Positions 1 through 6,130 of a stretch of DNA of 6,811 bases are shown one piece after another; the first letter of the stretch is position 1; each line of letters starts with the position of its first letter. Origin of the DNA: Sphingomonadales bacterium. Its GTDB lineage: Bacteria; Pseudomonadota; Alphaproteobacteria; Sphingomonadales; Sphingomonadaceae. The position numbers and the translations under genes were made by a program. The notes under the pieces are model-generated. The model was not told the origin of the DNA. It worked only from the letters and a program-made list of their open reading frames with translations, and did no database searches. The stretch spans positions 1 to 6,811 of the forward strand of contig JAGWUU010000177.1 in the NCBI GenBank assembly GCA_028868335.1, given 5' to 3'.

Positions 1-462
1 CTGCTCAGCGTCTATGGCGGCAAGATCACCACCTATCGCCACCTTGCCGAGGAAGCGGTCGACCTGCTCGCTCCGCGGGTGACAGCCCTGACCGGCGGCG
101 CATGGACGACAACGCGGCCCTTGCCTGGCGGAGACTTCGCCGTCGACGGGCTGGAAGCGCTCAAGGCCGAACTGGCAAAGGCGCATACCGATCTCGACGA
201 AGCGAGCGTGGATCGCGTGGCCCGCGCCTATGGCACCCGCGCGCGCCGCTGGCTCGACCAGCCAAGGGGGCGCGACTTCGGTGCCGGACTCAGCCAGGCG
301 GAGGTCGACTATCTGATCGCCGAGGAATGGGCGCTCACCGCCGAGGACGTGTTGTGGCGGCGCACCAAGCTGGGGCTGCGCTTGAGCCAGCAGCAGCAGG
401 CAGCTCTGGCGGACTATCTGGGAAGCCGGGGCGATGCGCAGGTGTCGAAAGGTTCAGCCTGA
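1..462 (+). CDS. glpD: Glycerol-3-phosphate dehydrogenase, C-terminal part (5' end outside window)
   Basis: This is the last 153 residues of an aerobic, FAD-dependent glycerol-3-phosphate dehydrogenase. The enzyme oxidises glycerol-3-phosphate to dihydroxyacetone phosphate at the inner membrane and passes electrons to quinone. The frame is open from base 1 and ends at TGA 460-462. The first residues, LLSVYGGKITTYRHLAEEAVD, match the conserved GGK-(L/I)-TTYR-LAE block near the end of the FAD domain. The rest is the helical C-terminal domain, including YGTRARRWL and a region rich in acidic residues and Trp (EVDYLIAEEWALTAEDVLWRRTKLGL), where the family typically reads TxEDxLWRRTKxGL. The FAD-binding N-terminus is not in the window, so intactness cannot be judged. 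The gene converges on the carboxyltransferase gene across 19 bases, and no hairpin with a T-tract is visible there. Confidence 0.93.
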   Translation: MLSVYGGKITTYRHLAEEAVDLLAPRVTALTGGAWTTTRPLPGGDFAVDGLEALKAELAKAHTDLDEASVDRVARAYGTRARRWLDQPRGRDFGAGLSQAEVDYLIAEEWALTAEDVLWRRTKLGLRLSQQQQAALADYLGSRGDAQVSKGSA

Positions 463-481
463 TCCGACCGATGGCGGCGCG

Positions 482-2005
482 CTACACCAGTCCCATTCCC
501 CGCCAGGCCAGATCGGCGAACTCGCACAGCAGAGGCCGGGTATCGCGGGGGTCGATGATGTCCTCGATCCCGAAGATTTCGGCGGTGCGGAAAGGGCTGC
601 GCACGCGGTTGAGCCGTTCGCGGATCGCTTCGAGGTGGGCAAGCGGGTCCTCCGCCGCCTCGATCTCGGCCTTGTAGGCCACCTCGATTCCGCCCTCGAT
701 CGGCAGGCTGCCCCAGTCGCCGGAAGGCCAGGCGAAGCGGTACTGGAATGTCTCCGCATTGCTCATCGCGCTGCCCGCTATGCCGTAGGCGCGGCGGATC
801 ACCACGCTGCAAAGCGGTACGGTCGCTTTGTAGATCGCGTTCATCGCCTGGACGCCATAGCGGATCGTTCCCGCCATTTCCGCCTCGCGCCCGATCATGA
901 AGCCGGGATTGTCGACCAGGTGGACCACCGGCAGGCGAAACTGATCCGCCAGCTTGATGAAGCGTTCGGCCTTTTCGCTGGTGCGGGCTTCCCACGATCC
1001 GCCAAGAAAGCTGGGATCGCTGGCCAGCACCGCCACCGGCCAGCCGTCGAGCCGGGCAAAGGCGGTAATCGCGGCGCGGCCCCACAGCTTGCCCATTTCG
1101 AACACCGACCCCACATCGAACACCATGTCGAGCAGGCGGCGCATCGAATAGACCTGCTTGGCCTCGCGCGGGACCATTCCGATCAGCTTCTGTTCGCGCC
1201 GGTCGACCGGATCGGCGTTGGCGGTGCGGGGCGCGGCCTGGCCGACGGAGCCGGGAAGGTATGACAGGAAGCGGCGGGCGCGGGCGAAGGCTTCCTCCTC
1301 GCTCGCCACCTCCTCGTCAACCACGCCGTTGCGGGTGTGGATGATCGAGCCGCCGAGCGACTCCTTGTCGGACGGCTCGCCGATCGCCTCGACCACGGCG
1401 GGACCGGCGGCGAACAACTGGCTCAGGCCCTTGACCATGATCGAATAGTGGCTGGCCACCACCCGCGCCGCGCCAAGGCCCGCCGTGGGGCCAAGCGAAA
1501 GGGCGACCACCGGCACCGTCTCGAGGTTCTTGACCACGTCGCCCCACCCGGGGACGGCGGGCACATAGGTCGCGCCGATCATTTCCAGCGTCTTGACCGA
1601 GCCGCCCCCGCCGGTGCCGTCGATCATCCGGATCAGCGGAATCCTGAGCGTGTGCGCCATCATTTCGCACTGTTCGAACTTGCGCCGGATCGCCGCGTCG
1701 GCCGCCCCGCCGCGTACCGTGAAATCATCGGCGCTCGCCACCACCGGACGACACTCGATATTGGCGCGGCCGAAGATCAGGTTCGACGGGGCGAGGTCGA
1801 TCAGCTCCCCGTTCTCGTCATAGCTGCCCTTGCCGGCGATCTTGCCGATTTCGCGGAAGCTGCCGGGATCGACCAGCCCCTTGATCCGCGCCCGTGCATC
1901 AAGCTTGCCCCGCGAATGCTGGCGGGCAACCTTGTCCGGCCCGCCCATTTGCTCGGCCAGCTTGCGGCGGCGGCGCAGTTCCTCGACTTCGCTCTTCCAG
2001 GTCAT
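482..2005 (-). CDS. Acyl-CoA carboxylase, carboxyltransferase (beta) subunit
   Basis: This 507-residue protein is a biotin-dependent acyl-CoA carboxylase carboxyltransferase of the PccB/MmdA type and of usual family length. Such subunits move CO2 from carboxybiotin to an acyl-CoA in the cytoplasm. The N-terminal half has RQHSRGKLDARARIKGLVDPGSF (about residues 29-50), TGGGGSVKTLEM (131-142) and PTAGLGAARVVASHYSIMVKG (about 173-193). These fit the N-terminal crotonase-fold half and its oxyanion loop. The C-terminal half has DNPGFMIGREAEMAGTIRYG (365-384) and ATVPLCSVVIRRAYGIAGSAM (394-414). The start ATG (2003-2005) is chosen because GAGGAG sits 5 bases upstream; the open frame continues to 2218 but runs into the divergent cytochrome gene. 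The gene looks monocistronic here, and no biotin carboxylase or biotin-carrier gene is adjacent. Substrate is not determinable: by hand alignment Ser412 falls where PccB has its specificity Asp. It could serve propionyl-CoA, a branched acyl-CoA or another substrate. Confidence 0.9.
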   Translation of the reverse strand: MTWKSEVEELRRRRKLAEQMGGPDKVARQHSRGKLDARARIKGLVDPGSFREIGKIAGKGSYDENGELIDLAPSNLIFGRANIECRPVVASADDFTVRGGAADAAIRRKFEQCEMMAHTLRIPLIRMIDGTGGGGSVKTLEMIGATYVPAVPGWGDVVKNLETVPVVALSLGPTAGLGAARVVASHYSIMVKGLSQLFAAGPAVVEAIGEPSDKESLGGSIIHTRNGVVDEEVASEEEAFARARRFLSYLPGSVGQAAPRTANADPVDRREQKLIGMVPREAKQVYSMRRLLDMVFDVGSVFEMGKLWGRAAITAFARLDGWPVAVLASDPSFLGGSWEARTSEKAERFIKLADQFRLPVVHLVDNPGFMIGREAEMAGTIRYGVQAMNAIYKATVPLCSVVIRRAYGIAGSAMSNAETFQYRFAWPSGDWGSLPIEGGIEVAYKAEIEAAEDPLAHLEAIRERLNRVRSPFRTAEIFGIEDIIDPRDTRPLLCEFADLAWRGMGLV

Positions 2006-2008
2006 TCG

Positions 2009-2016
2009 CTCTCCTC
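2009..2016 (-). promoter_or_regulatory. Ribosome binding site of the carboxyltransferase gene
   Basis: On the minus strand the sequence reads GAGGAGAG, a strong Shine-Dalgarno match, with GAGGAG 5 bases before the ATG at 2003-2005. It decides the start codon. The frame extends upstream for 71 more residues, but these lack family similarity and would overlap the divergent cytochrome start. Confidence 0.8.
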
Positions 2017-2095
2017 GCGACGGCTTGTGGCACCGTGAAGCGGTGGATTCTTGGGGACACTGGCTAAGCCCCGCGCGCCGACGCCGCAATGCCCC

Positions 2096-2123
2096 TTGCA
2101 CTTGTCTTGTGCCGCCACTAGAG
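2096..2123 (+). promoter_or_regulatory. Possible promoter of the cytochrome c gene
   Basis: In the 157-base divergent region, TTGCAC (2096-2101) is followed after 16 bases by CTAGAG (2118-2123), 39 bases before the cytochrome ATG. The -10 match is poor. A small inverted repeat, GCCGC (2111-2115) and GCGGC (2123-2127) around a 7-base loop, overlaps the proposed -10 and could be an operator or chance in GC-rich DNA. A promoter must lie in or near this region, but these exact boxes are a guess. No convincing -35/-10 pair was seen for the divergent carboxyltransferase gene. Confidence 0.25.
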
Positions 2124-2162
2124 CGGCGCGCAATTGCAGGGTTTTCCCAACGGGGCAGTTCC

Positions 2163-3047
2163 ATGTCTGAGTCTGATCGTTTCAATACCATTGCCGGATG
2201 GACGCTGGGTGCTGGCATCGTGGCTCTTGGCCTGTCGGCAATATCAAGCGGCTATTTCAAGGCTGACAAGTTCCACGCGCCGAAGGAAGAAGCTGCGGCC
2301 AGCGGCGGCGGAGCGGCTGCTGCCGTGCCGATCGAAACCCTGCTCGCCAGCGCCGATCCCGCCAAGGGCGAAGCGGTGTTCAAGAAGTGCGCCAGTTGCC
2401 ACACCGCCAACCAGGGCGGAGCCAACGGCATCGGCCCGAACCTCTACGGTGTGCTGGGCGATTCGATCGGCACCGGTCGTGGCGGCTTCGCCTTCTCCGC
2501 TGCGCTCAAGGCCAAGGGCGGCAAGTGGGACTTCGCCAGCCTCAACCAGTGGCTGACCAACCCCAAGGCTTTCGTTCCGGGCACTGCGATGAGCTTTGCC
2601 GGCCTCAGCGATCCCGTTGAGCGCGCCAACCTGATGGCCTGGCTCAACACGCAGGGTTCGAACCTGCCGCTGCCCGCAGCGCCTGCCGCCGCTCCTGCGG
2701 CTACCGCTGGTGCCGGGGCTGCTGCGGCCGCCGTGGTCGGTGATGCCGCCGCTGGTGAGAAGAGCTTCGCCAAGTGCAAGGCCTGCCACACCATCAACGC
2801 CGGTGGCGCCAACGGCATCGGTCCGAACCTTGCCGGCATCTACGGCGATTCGGTTGCCCAGGGCCGTGGCGGCTTTGCTTTCTCCGATGCGCTCAAGGCC
2901 AAGGGTGGCAAGTGGGACGATGCCAGCCTCGATGCCTGGCTGACCAACCCCAAGGGCTATGCCGCGGGCACCAAGATGACCTTTGCCGGCATCTCCGACC
3001 CCAAGGAACGCGCCAACGTGATCGCCTACCTCAAGACCGCCAAGTAA
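2163..3047 (+). CDS. Membrane-anchored dihaem cytochrome c with two tandem class I domains
   Basis: This 294-residue protein probably carries electrons between respiratory complexes, such as the bc1 complex and a terminal oxidase, on the periplasmic face of the inner membrane. Residues 11-31 form one hydrophobic segment, an uncleaved anchor as in CycM-type cytochromes. A short Ala/Gly linker follows. Haem domain 1 spans about 63-163, with CASCH at 76-80 and probable axial Met143. A Pro/Ala-rich linker (about 170-191) leads to haem domain 2 (about 192-294), with CKACH at 205-209 and probable Met272. Both domains are mitochondrial-like, with GPNL, KGGKWD, WLTNPK and FAG motifs. Single-domain anchored versions are the common form, so this one appears internally duplicated. 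ATG 2163 is chosen because MSESDRFNTIAGW fits the usual family N-terminus; the open frame extends further upstream without similarity. The Shine-Dalgarno is weak (GGGG at 2152-2155, 7 bases upstream). Confidence 0.93.
   Translation: MSESDRFNTIAGWTLGAGIVALGLSAISSGYFKADKFHAPKEEAAASGGGAAAAVPIETLLASADPAKGEAVFKKCASCHTANQGGANGIGPNLYGVLGDSIGTGRGGFAFSAALKAKGGKWDFASLNQWLTNPKAFVPGTAMSFAGLSDPVERANLMAWLNTQGSNLPLPAAPAAAPAATAGAGAAAAAVVGDAAAGEKSFAKCKACHTINAGGANGIGPNLAGIYGDSVAQGRGGFAFSDALKAKGGKWDDASLDAWLTNPKGYAAGTKMTFAGISDPKERANVIAYLKTAK
2367..2645 (+). repeat. Cytochrome c domain repeat, copy 1
   Basis: This stretch encodes residues 69-161 of the cytochrome. It repeats 387 bases downstream with no gaps. 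By hand count, 65 of 93 residues are identical between copies (about 70%). Near-identical DNA stretches include the region encoding ALKAKGGKWD, and an exact 19-base match begins at TGGCTGACC. Confidence 0.88.
2754..3032 (+). repeat. Cytochrome c domain repeat, copy 2
   Basis: This is the second copy of the haem domain (residues 198-290), in the same frame and orientation as copy 1. Both haem-attachment motifs and both Met ligands are intact. The main differences are around the haem (CASCH versus CKACH), just after GPNL, and just before the Met ligand (FVPGTAM versus YAAGTKM). Confidence 0.88.
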
Positions 3048-3053
3048 GGCGCG

Positions 3054-5663
3054 TTACTGAGGGATGCCTGAAAGGGGCGGGGCCGCAGGGCTCCGCCCTT
3101 TTTCTTTGGTGCGCCCCGGCTTGGGCCGCTTCTGGCGCGAGACTAGCCCGTACAGCGACACCAGCGATCGCAGCATGGCGAACTCCGAAGGTGCGGCAAG
3201 GTAGCTTGGACGCCACTGTGGCTGGTACTTGGCCTTGTAGCTGCGCAGGCCCGTGAATCCGTAAAAGCGCTCACCGCGCCGGAACAGATAGGCCCCCGCA
3301 CGCCCGAGCAATGGGGCGAGGCGATGGCGGGGCAATCCGGCCAGCGGAGTCAGCCCGAGGTTGAAGCCGCGGTATCCGTGCGCCGATCCCCAGCGCATCA
3401 GTTCCACGAACAGCAGATCCATCGTTCCATATGGCAACCTTGAGCGGTGGCGCATCAGATCGACCGAAAGCTCTTCATGGTTGGGCAGGGCGAGCACGTT
3501 GGCGAAGGCGACGATCCGGCCTTCGCGCCGAACCACGGCGCAGGGAAAGCGGGCAATGTAGGCCGGATCGAACCGGCCCAGGCTGAAGCCCTTCTCGCGC
3601 TGCTGCTTGTCGTTCAGCCATTCGTCGGAAACCGCGCGCAGTTCGGGCATTGCCGCCTTTGTCTGCGCGCGTGTCAGCATGGCGAATTCCGCGCCCTCGG
3701 CCCCCGCGCGCCGCACCGAATAGCGCAGCGACTTGAAGCCCTTGCCGTCAAGCGAGAATCCGGCCAGCGGGACGAGCGCTTCCTCGCCATACTTGGCCAC
3801 GCGAAATCCCATGTCGATGACGAAGGGCAGGCTGCGCTCGCTCAACTGGTAGAACAGCATGATTGCCTGCGCTGCGTAGCAATGCTCGCGCAGGCGCCAG
3901 AACAGAGCGGACCAGCGATCCTCGTGGCCCACCGGATCGCCCAGCGCGACCCAGGTTCCCCCGCGCACGCCGTACATGATGAAGGCATCGCCTTCCGGGG
4001 CGTAGAGAAACCGCTTGTCTCCGCTGAGGGCAAGAAAGGCGTCGCTGTGGCGCGCCTCTGCCACGGCCCGATCGAACACCGCTTCGTCGAGCGGGGCGTC
4101 GGAAACCGTGGGGCGCGCAGGCCGGAACATGCGCAGCAGTGCAAAGCCGAGCAGCAGCATCCCGCCCGCAAGGGTTGCCCGCAGGAAGCGCGGCGCGCCG
4201 TCAATCACGACGAAGCGCCACCACAAGGCATCCGAGTATTCGACGTGCTTGTAGGCGAACAGCCCGACCGCGACCGAACCGAGGAACGCGGCGATTGCGG
4301 CGATGGTCCACTGCGGGCTGAGCGGTTCGCTGGTCAGTGCCGTGCGTCGGTTGAACGATCCGCGCGACATTTGCAGCAAACCGGCGATCACCAGACAAAC
4401 AGTCGCCTCTTCGTAATCGAGGCCCTTGAGGATCGAGAACACCGCGCCCGCCAGCAGCAGCGCCCGCGCCAGCACGAATGCCCCGTCGAGCCGCCGCCAC
4501 AGTCCCTGGGCGACCAGCAGAAGCACGGTTCCGGCAAGGCTCGCGGCGATGTGGGAGGCTTCGGTGAAGGGCATCGGCACCACCTGGGCGAGTTCCTTCG
4601 CGCGGTAGCGGAGCGCAGGGGTCGCACCGGAAAGCAGCAGCATGATGCCGCCAACGAAGGTCAGGCTTCCCAGCAACAGCGGCGCCAGCGCTTCGACCCC
4701 GAATCGTCCCGCCGCGGCCACGTCACCGGCCATCTTGCCCTGCAAGGCACCCCGTTCGTGAAGCAGCAGCAGAATCGCAGCCGCGAACAGCGGGACGAGG
4801 TAGTAGATGGCGCGGTAGGCAAGCAGGGCGGCCAGAACCTCGGGTCGGTTGGCCGGGAGGGCTGCAAGCATCACCGCCTCGAACACACCGACCCCGCCGG
4901 GGACGTGGCTGATGAGAGCGATGATCATCGCCACGGCATAGGCCGTGAAAAGAAGCGGATAGGCAGACGATGACAGGCCCGGCACGAGGACGAACAGCGC
5001 GGCGCTGGCAGTCGCCAGGTCGGCCACGGCGGTCAGCAGCAAGCGGGACCACTGCCCCAGCGACGGTGCCGGGATTTGCCATGAGCCGATGCGAAGCCGG
5101 GTAACGCCCGCAAGGCGCAGCGCCATTGGCGCCAGACCCAGCACGATCAGCAATGCACCGGCAGGGCGGACCAACTCATCCGATCCCGCCAGCAGAGGCA
5201 GGTCGCCGCCGCTCGTCAGCAATCCGAAACCGGCGAGAACCGTCACTCCGCACCAAAACGTGGTACTGGCTATCGCGATCACGGCGCCGATCAGTCCGGG
5301 TTCGACCCCCTCGCTGCGATAGATGCGAAACCGCGCGCTTCCGCCGGTCAGCAGCGACAGCCCGAGATTATGGCTGAGGGTATAGCTGGTAAACGAGGCA
5401 AGCGCGGCCTTGCGCCAGGGAAGCGGGTGGCCGACCGCCTGCAACGCGATATGATCGTACCACGTCAATGCAAAGTAGCTGGCGGCGGTAAGCGCCATGC
5501 TCAGCCCTAGCCGATCCGACGGAATATCCCGGAACGCATGGCGCAACTGGCGGTAGGAAACCTCGCTCGCCAGGCGCTGCAAGGCGAGCAGCCCCAGCAG
5601 GCTGACAATCGTTATGATGATCCCGGTGAGGATGCGACGATGGCGTGAAAGCCAGGTAGGCAT
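3054..5663 (-). CDS. mprF: MprF: phosphatidylglycerol lysyl/aminoacyl transferase and flippase
   Basis: This 869-residue integral membrane protein has the usual length for MprF. Such enzymes transfer an amino acid, typically lysine, from aminoacyl-tRNA to phosphatidylglycerol and flip the product outward, giving resistance to cationic peptides and acid. The N-terminal part (about residues 10-511) has many hydrophobic segments, roughly 13-14. It carries the flippase signature SHVPGGVGVFEAVM at 252-265. The C-terminal soluble DUF2156/GNAT-like synthase domain (about 525-840) shows WVALGDPVG (571-579), SVDLMRH (733-739), GTMDLLFVELM (746-756), GFNLGLTPLAG (766-776) and YKAKYQPQWRPSYLA (809-823). 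The tail (844-869) is basic. ATG 5663 is the first start after the DUF2147 stop in the same frame, but it has no clear Shine-Dalgarno, so translational coupling is likely. It is the last gene of a three-gene operon. Lysine versus alanine specificity cannot be read from sequence. The rhizobial orthologue is LpiA. Confidence 0.93.
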   Translation of the reverse strand: MPTWLSRHRRILTGIIITIVSLLGLLALQRLASEVSYRQLRHAFRDIPSDRLGLSMALTAASYFALTWYDHIALQAVGHPLPWRKAALASFTSYTLSHNLGLSLLTGGSARFRIYRSEGVEPGLIGAVIAIASTTFWCGVTVLAGFGLLTSGGDLPLLAGSDELVRPAGALLIVLGLAPMALRLAGVTRLRIGSWQIPAPSLGQWSRLLLTAVADLATASAALFVLVPGLSSSAYPLLFTAYAVAMIIALISHVPGGVGVFEAVMLAALPANRPEVLAALLAYRAIYYLVPLFAAAILLLLHERGALQGKMAGDVAAAGRFGVEALAPLLLGSLTFVGGIMLLLSGATPALRYRAKELAQVVPMPFTEASHIAASLAGTVLLLVAQGLWRRLDGAFVLARALLLAGAVFSILKGLDYEEATVCLVIAGLLQMSRGSFNRRTALTSEPLSPQWTIAAIAAFLGSVAVGLFAYKHVEYSDALWWRFVVIDGAPRFLRATLAGGMLLLGFALLRMFRPARPTVSDAPLDEAVFDRAVAEARHSDAFLALSGDKRFLYAPEGDAFIMYGVRGGTWVALGDPVGHEDRWSALFWRLREHCYAAQAIMLFYQLSERSLPFVIDMGFRVAKYGEEALVPLAGFSLDGKGFKSLRYSVRRAGAEGAEFAMLTRAQTKAAMPELRAVSDEWLNDKQQREKGFSLGRFDPAYIARFPCAVVRREGRIVAFANVLALPNHEELSVDLMRHRSRLPYGTMDLLFVELMRWGSAHGYRGFNLGLTPLAGLPRHRLAPLLGRAGAYLFRRGERFYGFTGLRSYKAKYQPQWRPSYLAAPSEFAMLRSLVSLYGLVSRQKRPKPGRTKEKGRSPAAPPLSGIPQ
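3075..3103 (+). terminator. Rho-independent terminator of the cytochrome c gene
   Basis: GGGCGGGGC (3075-3083) pairs with GCTCCGCCC (3090-3098) as a 9-bp stem with one G-U pair and a 6-base loop. Five Ts follow (3099-3103). It starts 28 bases after the cytochrome stop. It lies wholly inside the 3' end of the opposing mprF gene, where it encodes residues 854-863. On the minus strand the stem is followed by only CTTTC, so it is poorly suited to stop mprF transcription, and it precedes the mprF stop codon. Confidence 0.85.
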
Positions 5664-5674
5664 GACTGGATCGC

Positions 5675-5690
5675 CGGGTCGTCAGACCCG
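5675..5690 (-). other. Hairpin over the DUF2147 stop codon, just before mprF
   Basis: CGGGTC and GACCCG form a perfect 6-bp inverted repeat around a 4-base loop. On the minus strand the loop reads TGAC and contains the TGA stop of the DUF2147 gene (5682-5684). The stem ends 11 bases before the mprF ATG, where a ribosome binding site would lie. No T-tract follows on either strand, so it is not an intrinsic terminator. It may influence mprF translation or message stability, or be chance. Confidence 0.45.
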
Positions 5691-6101
5691 TTGCCAGGTT
5701 TGATGCTTGCAGATGAGGCCGCGCAGAATGCACCCCGAAATGTCGAGCTTGGTATCGGCTTTTGCAACGATATTGGAAAAGAAGGTGCCCTGCATGTCAG
5801 GGACATAGACCTTGCCGTGCCAGCTATTCGCGCCGCTGCGGCGGTAATCCTGCAGCAATTGCGTTCCGATCAGCGGTTCGCGAACCCCTGATTCGCGCGC
5901 GTCGACGATCGCTTCGGGAGCGGCCCAGACTATCTCGCCGGTCAGTTTCGGGCCATTCGCTTCGATCCGTACCTGTAAAGTCCCATCAGGATTGCGCCAG
6001 ATTCCAGTCGGATCGACCGGCAGGCGCGCCGCGTCAGTGGCCAGAACAGCCGCGCTGGACAGAAGCGCCACGCTCGCAATAATGGTGCGGACAGAGTTCA
6101 C
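5682..6101 (-). CDS. Exported DUF2147 family protein
   Basis: This 139-residue protein has a likely signal peptide: MNSVRTIIASVALLSSAAVLATDA, with possible cleavage after Ala21 or Ala24. The mature part is recognisable as DUF2147. It has GIWRNPDGTLQVRIEANG near 33-50, LTGEIVWA at 53-60, PLIGTQLLQDYRRSG at 76-90, WHGKVYVPDMQGTFFSN at 94-110, and the closing LDISGCILRGLICKHQTWQRV at 119-139 with Cys124 and Cys131. The family's biochemical function is not established; it is expected to be a small beta-rich periplasmic protein. The start is GTG 6099-6101, because an in-frame TGA lies immediately before it and the signal peptide begins there. The Shine-Dalgarno (GGGAA) is weak. It follows the hydrolase gene by 29 bases and precedes mprF by 18, in the same frame as mprF, which suggests a shared transcript and a possible envelope-lipid role. 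Confidence 0.88.
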   Translation of the reverse strand: MNSVRTIIASVALLSSAAVLATDAARLPVDPTGIWRNPDGTLQVRIEANGPKLTGEIVWAAPEAIVDARESGVREPLIGTQLLQDYRRSGANSWHGKVYVPDMQGTFFSNIVAKADTKLDISGCILRGLICKHQTWQRV

Positions 6102-6130
6102 TCAATCAATTCCCGAAATCGAAACTTTGG

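Noticed and set aside
463..481. Search for a terminator between glpD and the carboxyltransferase gene
   Set aside because: No stem with a following T-tract was seen in the 19-base gap or the flanking coding ends.
434..1264. A 276-codon open frame on the + strand, antisense to the carboxyltransferase gene
   Set aside because: It has no recognisable motif and lies fully opposite a well-conserved carboxyltransferase sequence. It also overlaps the end of glpD.
2031..2045. Small inverted repeat CACCG/CGGTG in the leader of the carboxyltransferase gene
   Set aside because: It has only 5 base pairs with a 5-base loop and no T-tract. Such pairs are common by chance in GC-rich DNA, so I do not call a riboswitch or attenuator.
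1830..2162. N-terminal extension of the cytochrome frame to 1830
   Set aside because: The extension is Arg/Ser-rich and antisense to the carboxyltransferase gene. The family N-terminus and membrane anchor begin at ATG 2163.
2006..2218. N-terminal extension of the carboxyltransferase to 2218
   Set aside because: The extra 71 residues lack family similarity and overlap the cytochrome start. A strong GAGGAG sits just before the internal ATG at 2005.
3447..4973. A 508-codon open frame on the + strand, antisense to mprF
   Set aside because: It is rich in His, Gln, Arg and Gly with no domain I recognise, as expected from the complement of a GC-biased gene. The opposite strand has clear MprF motifs throughout.
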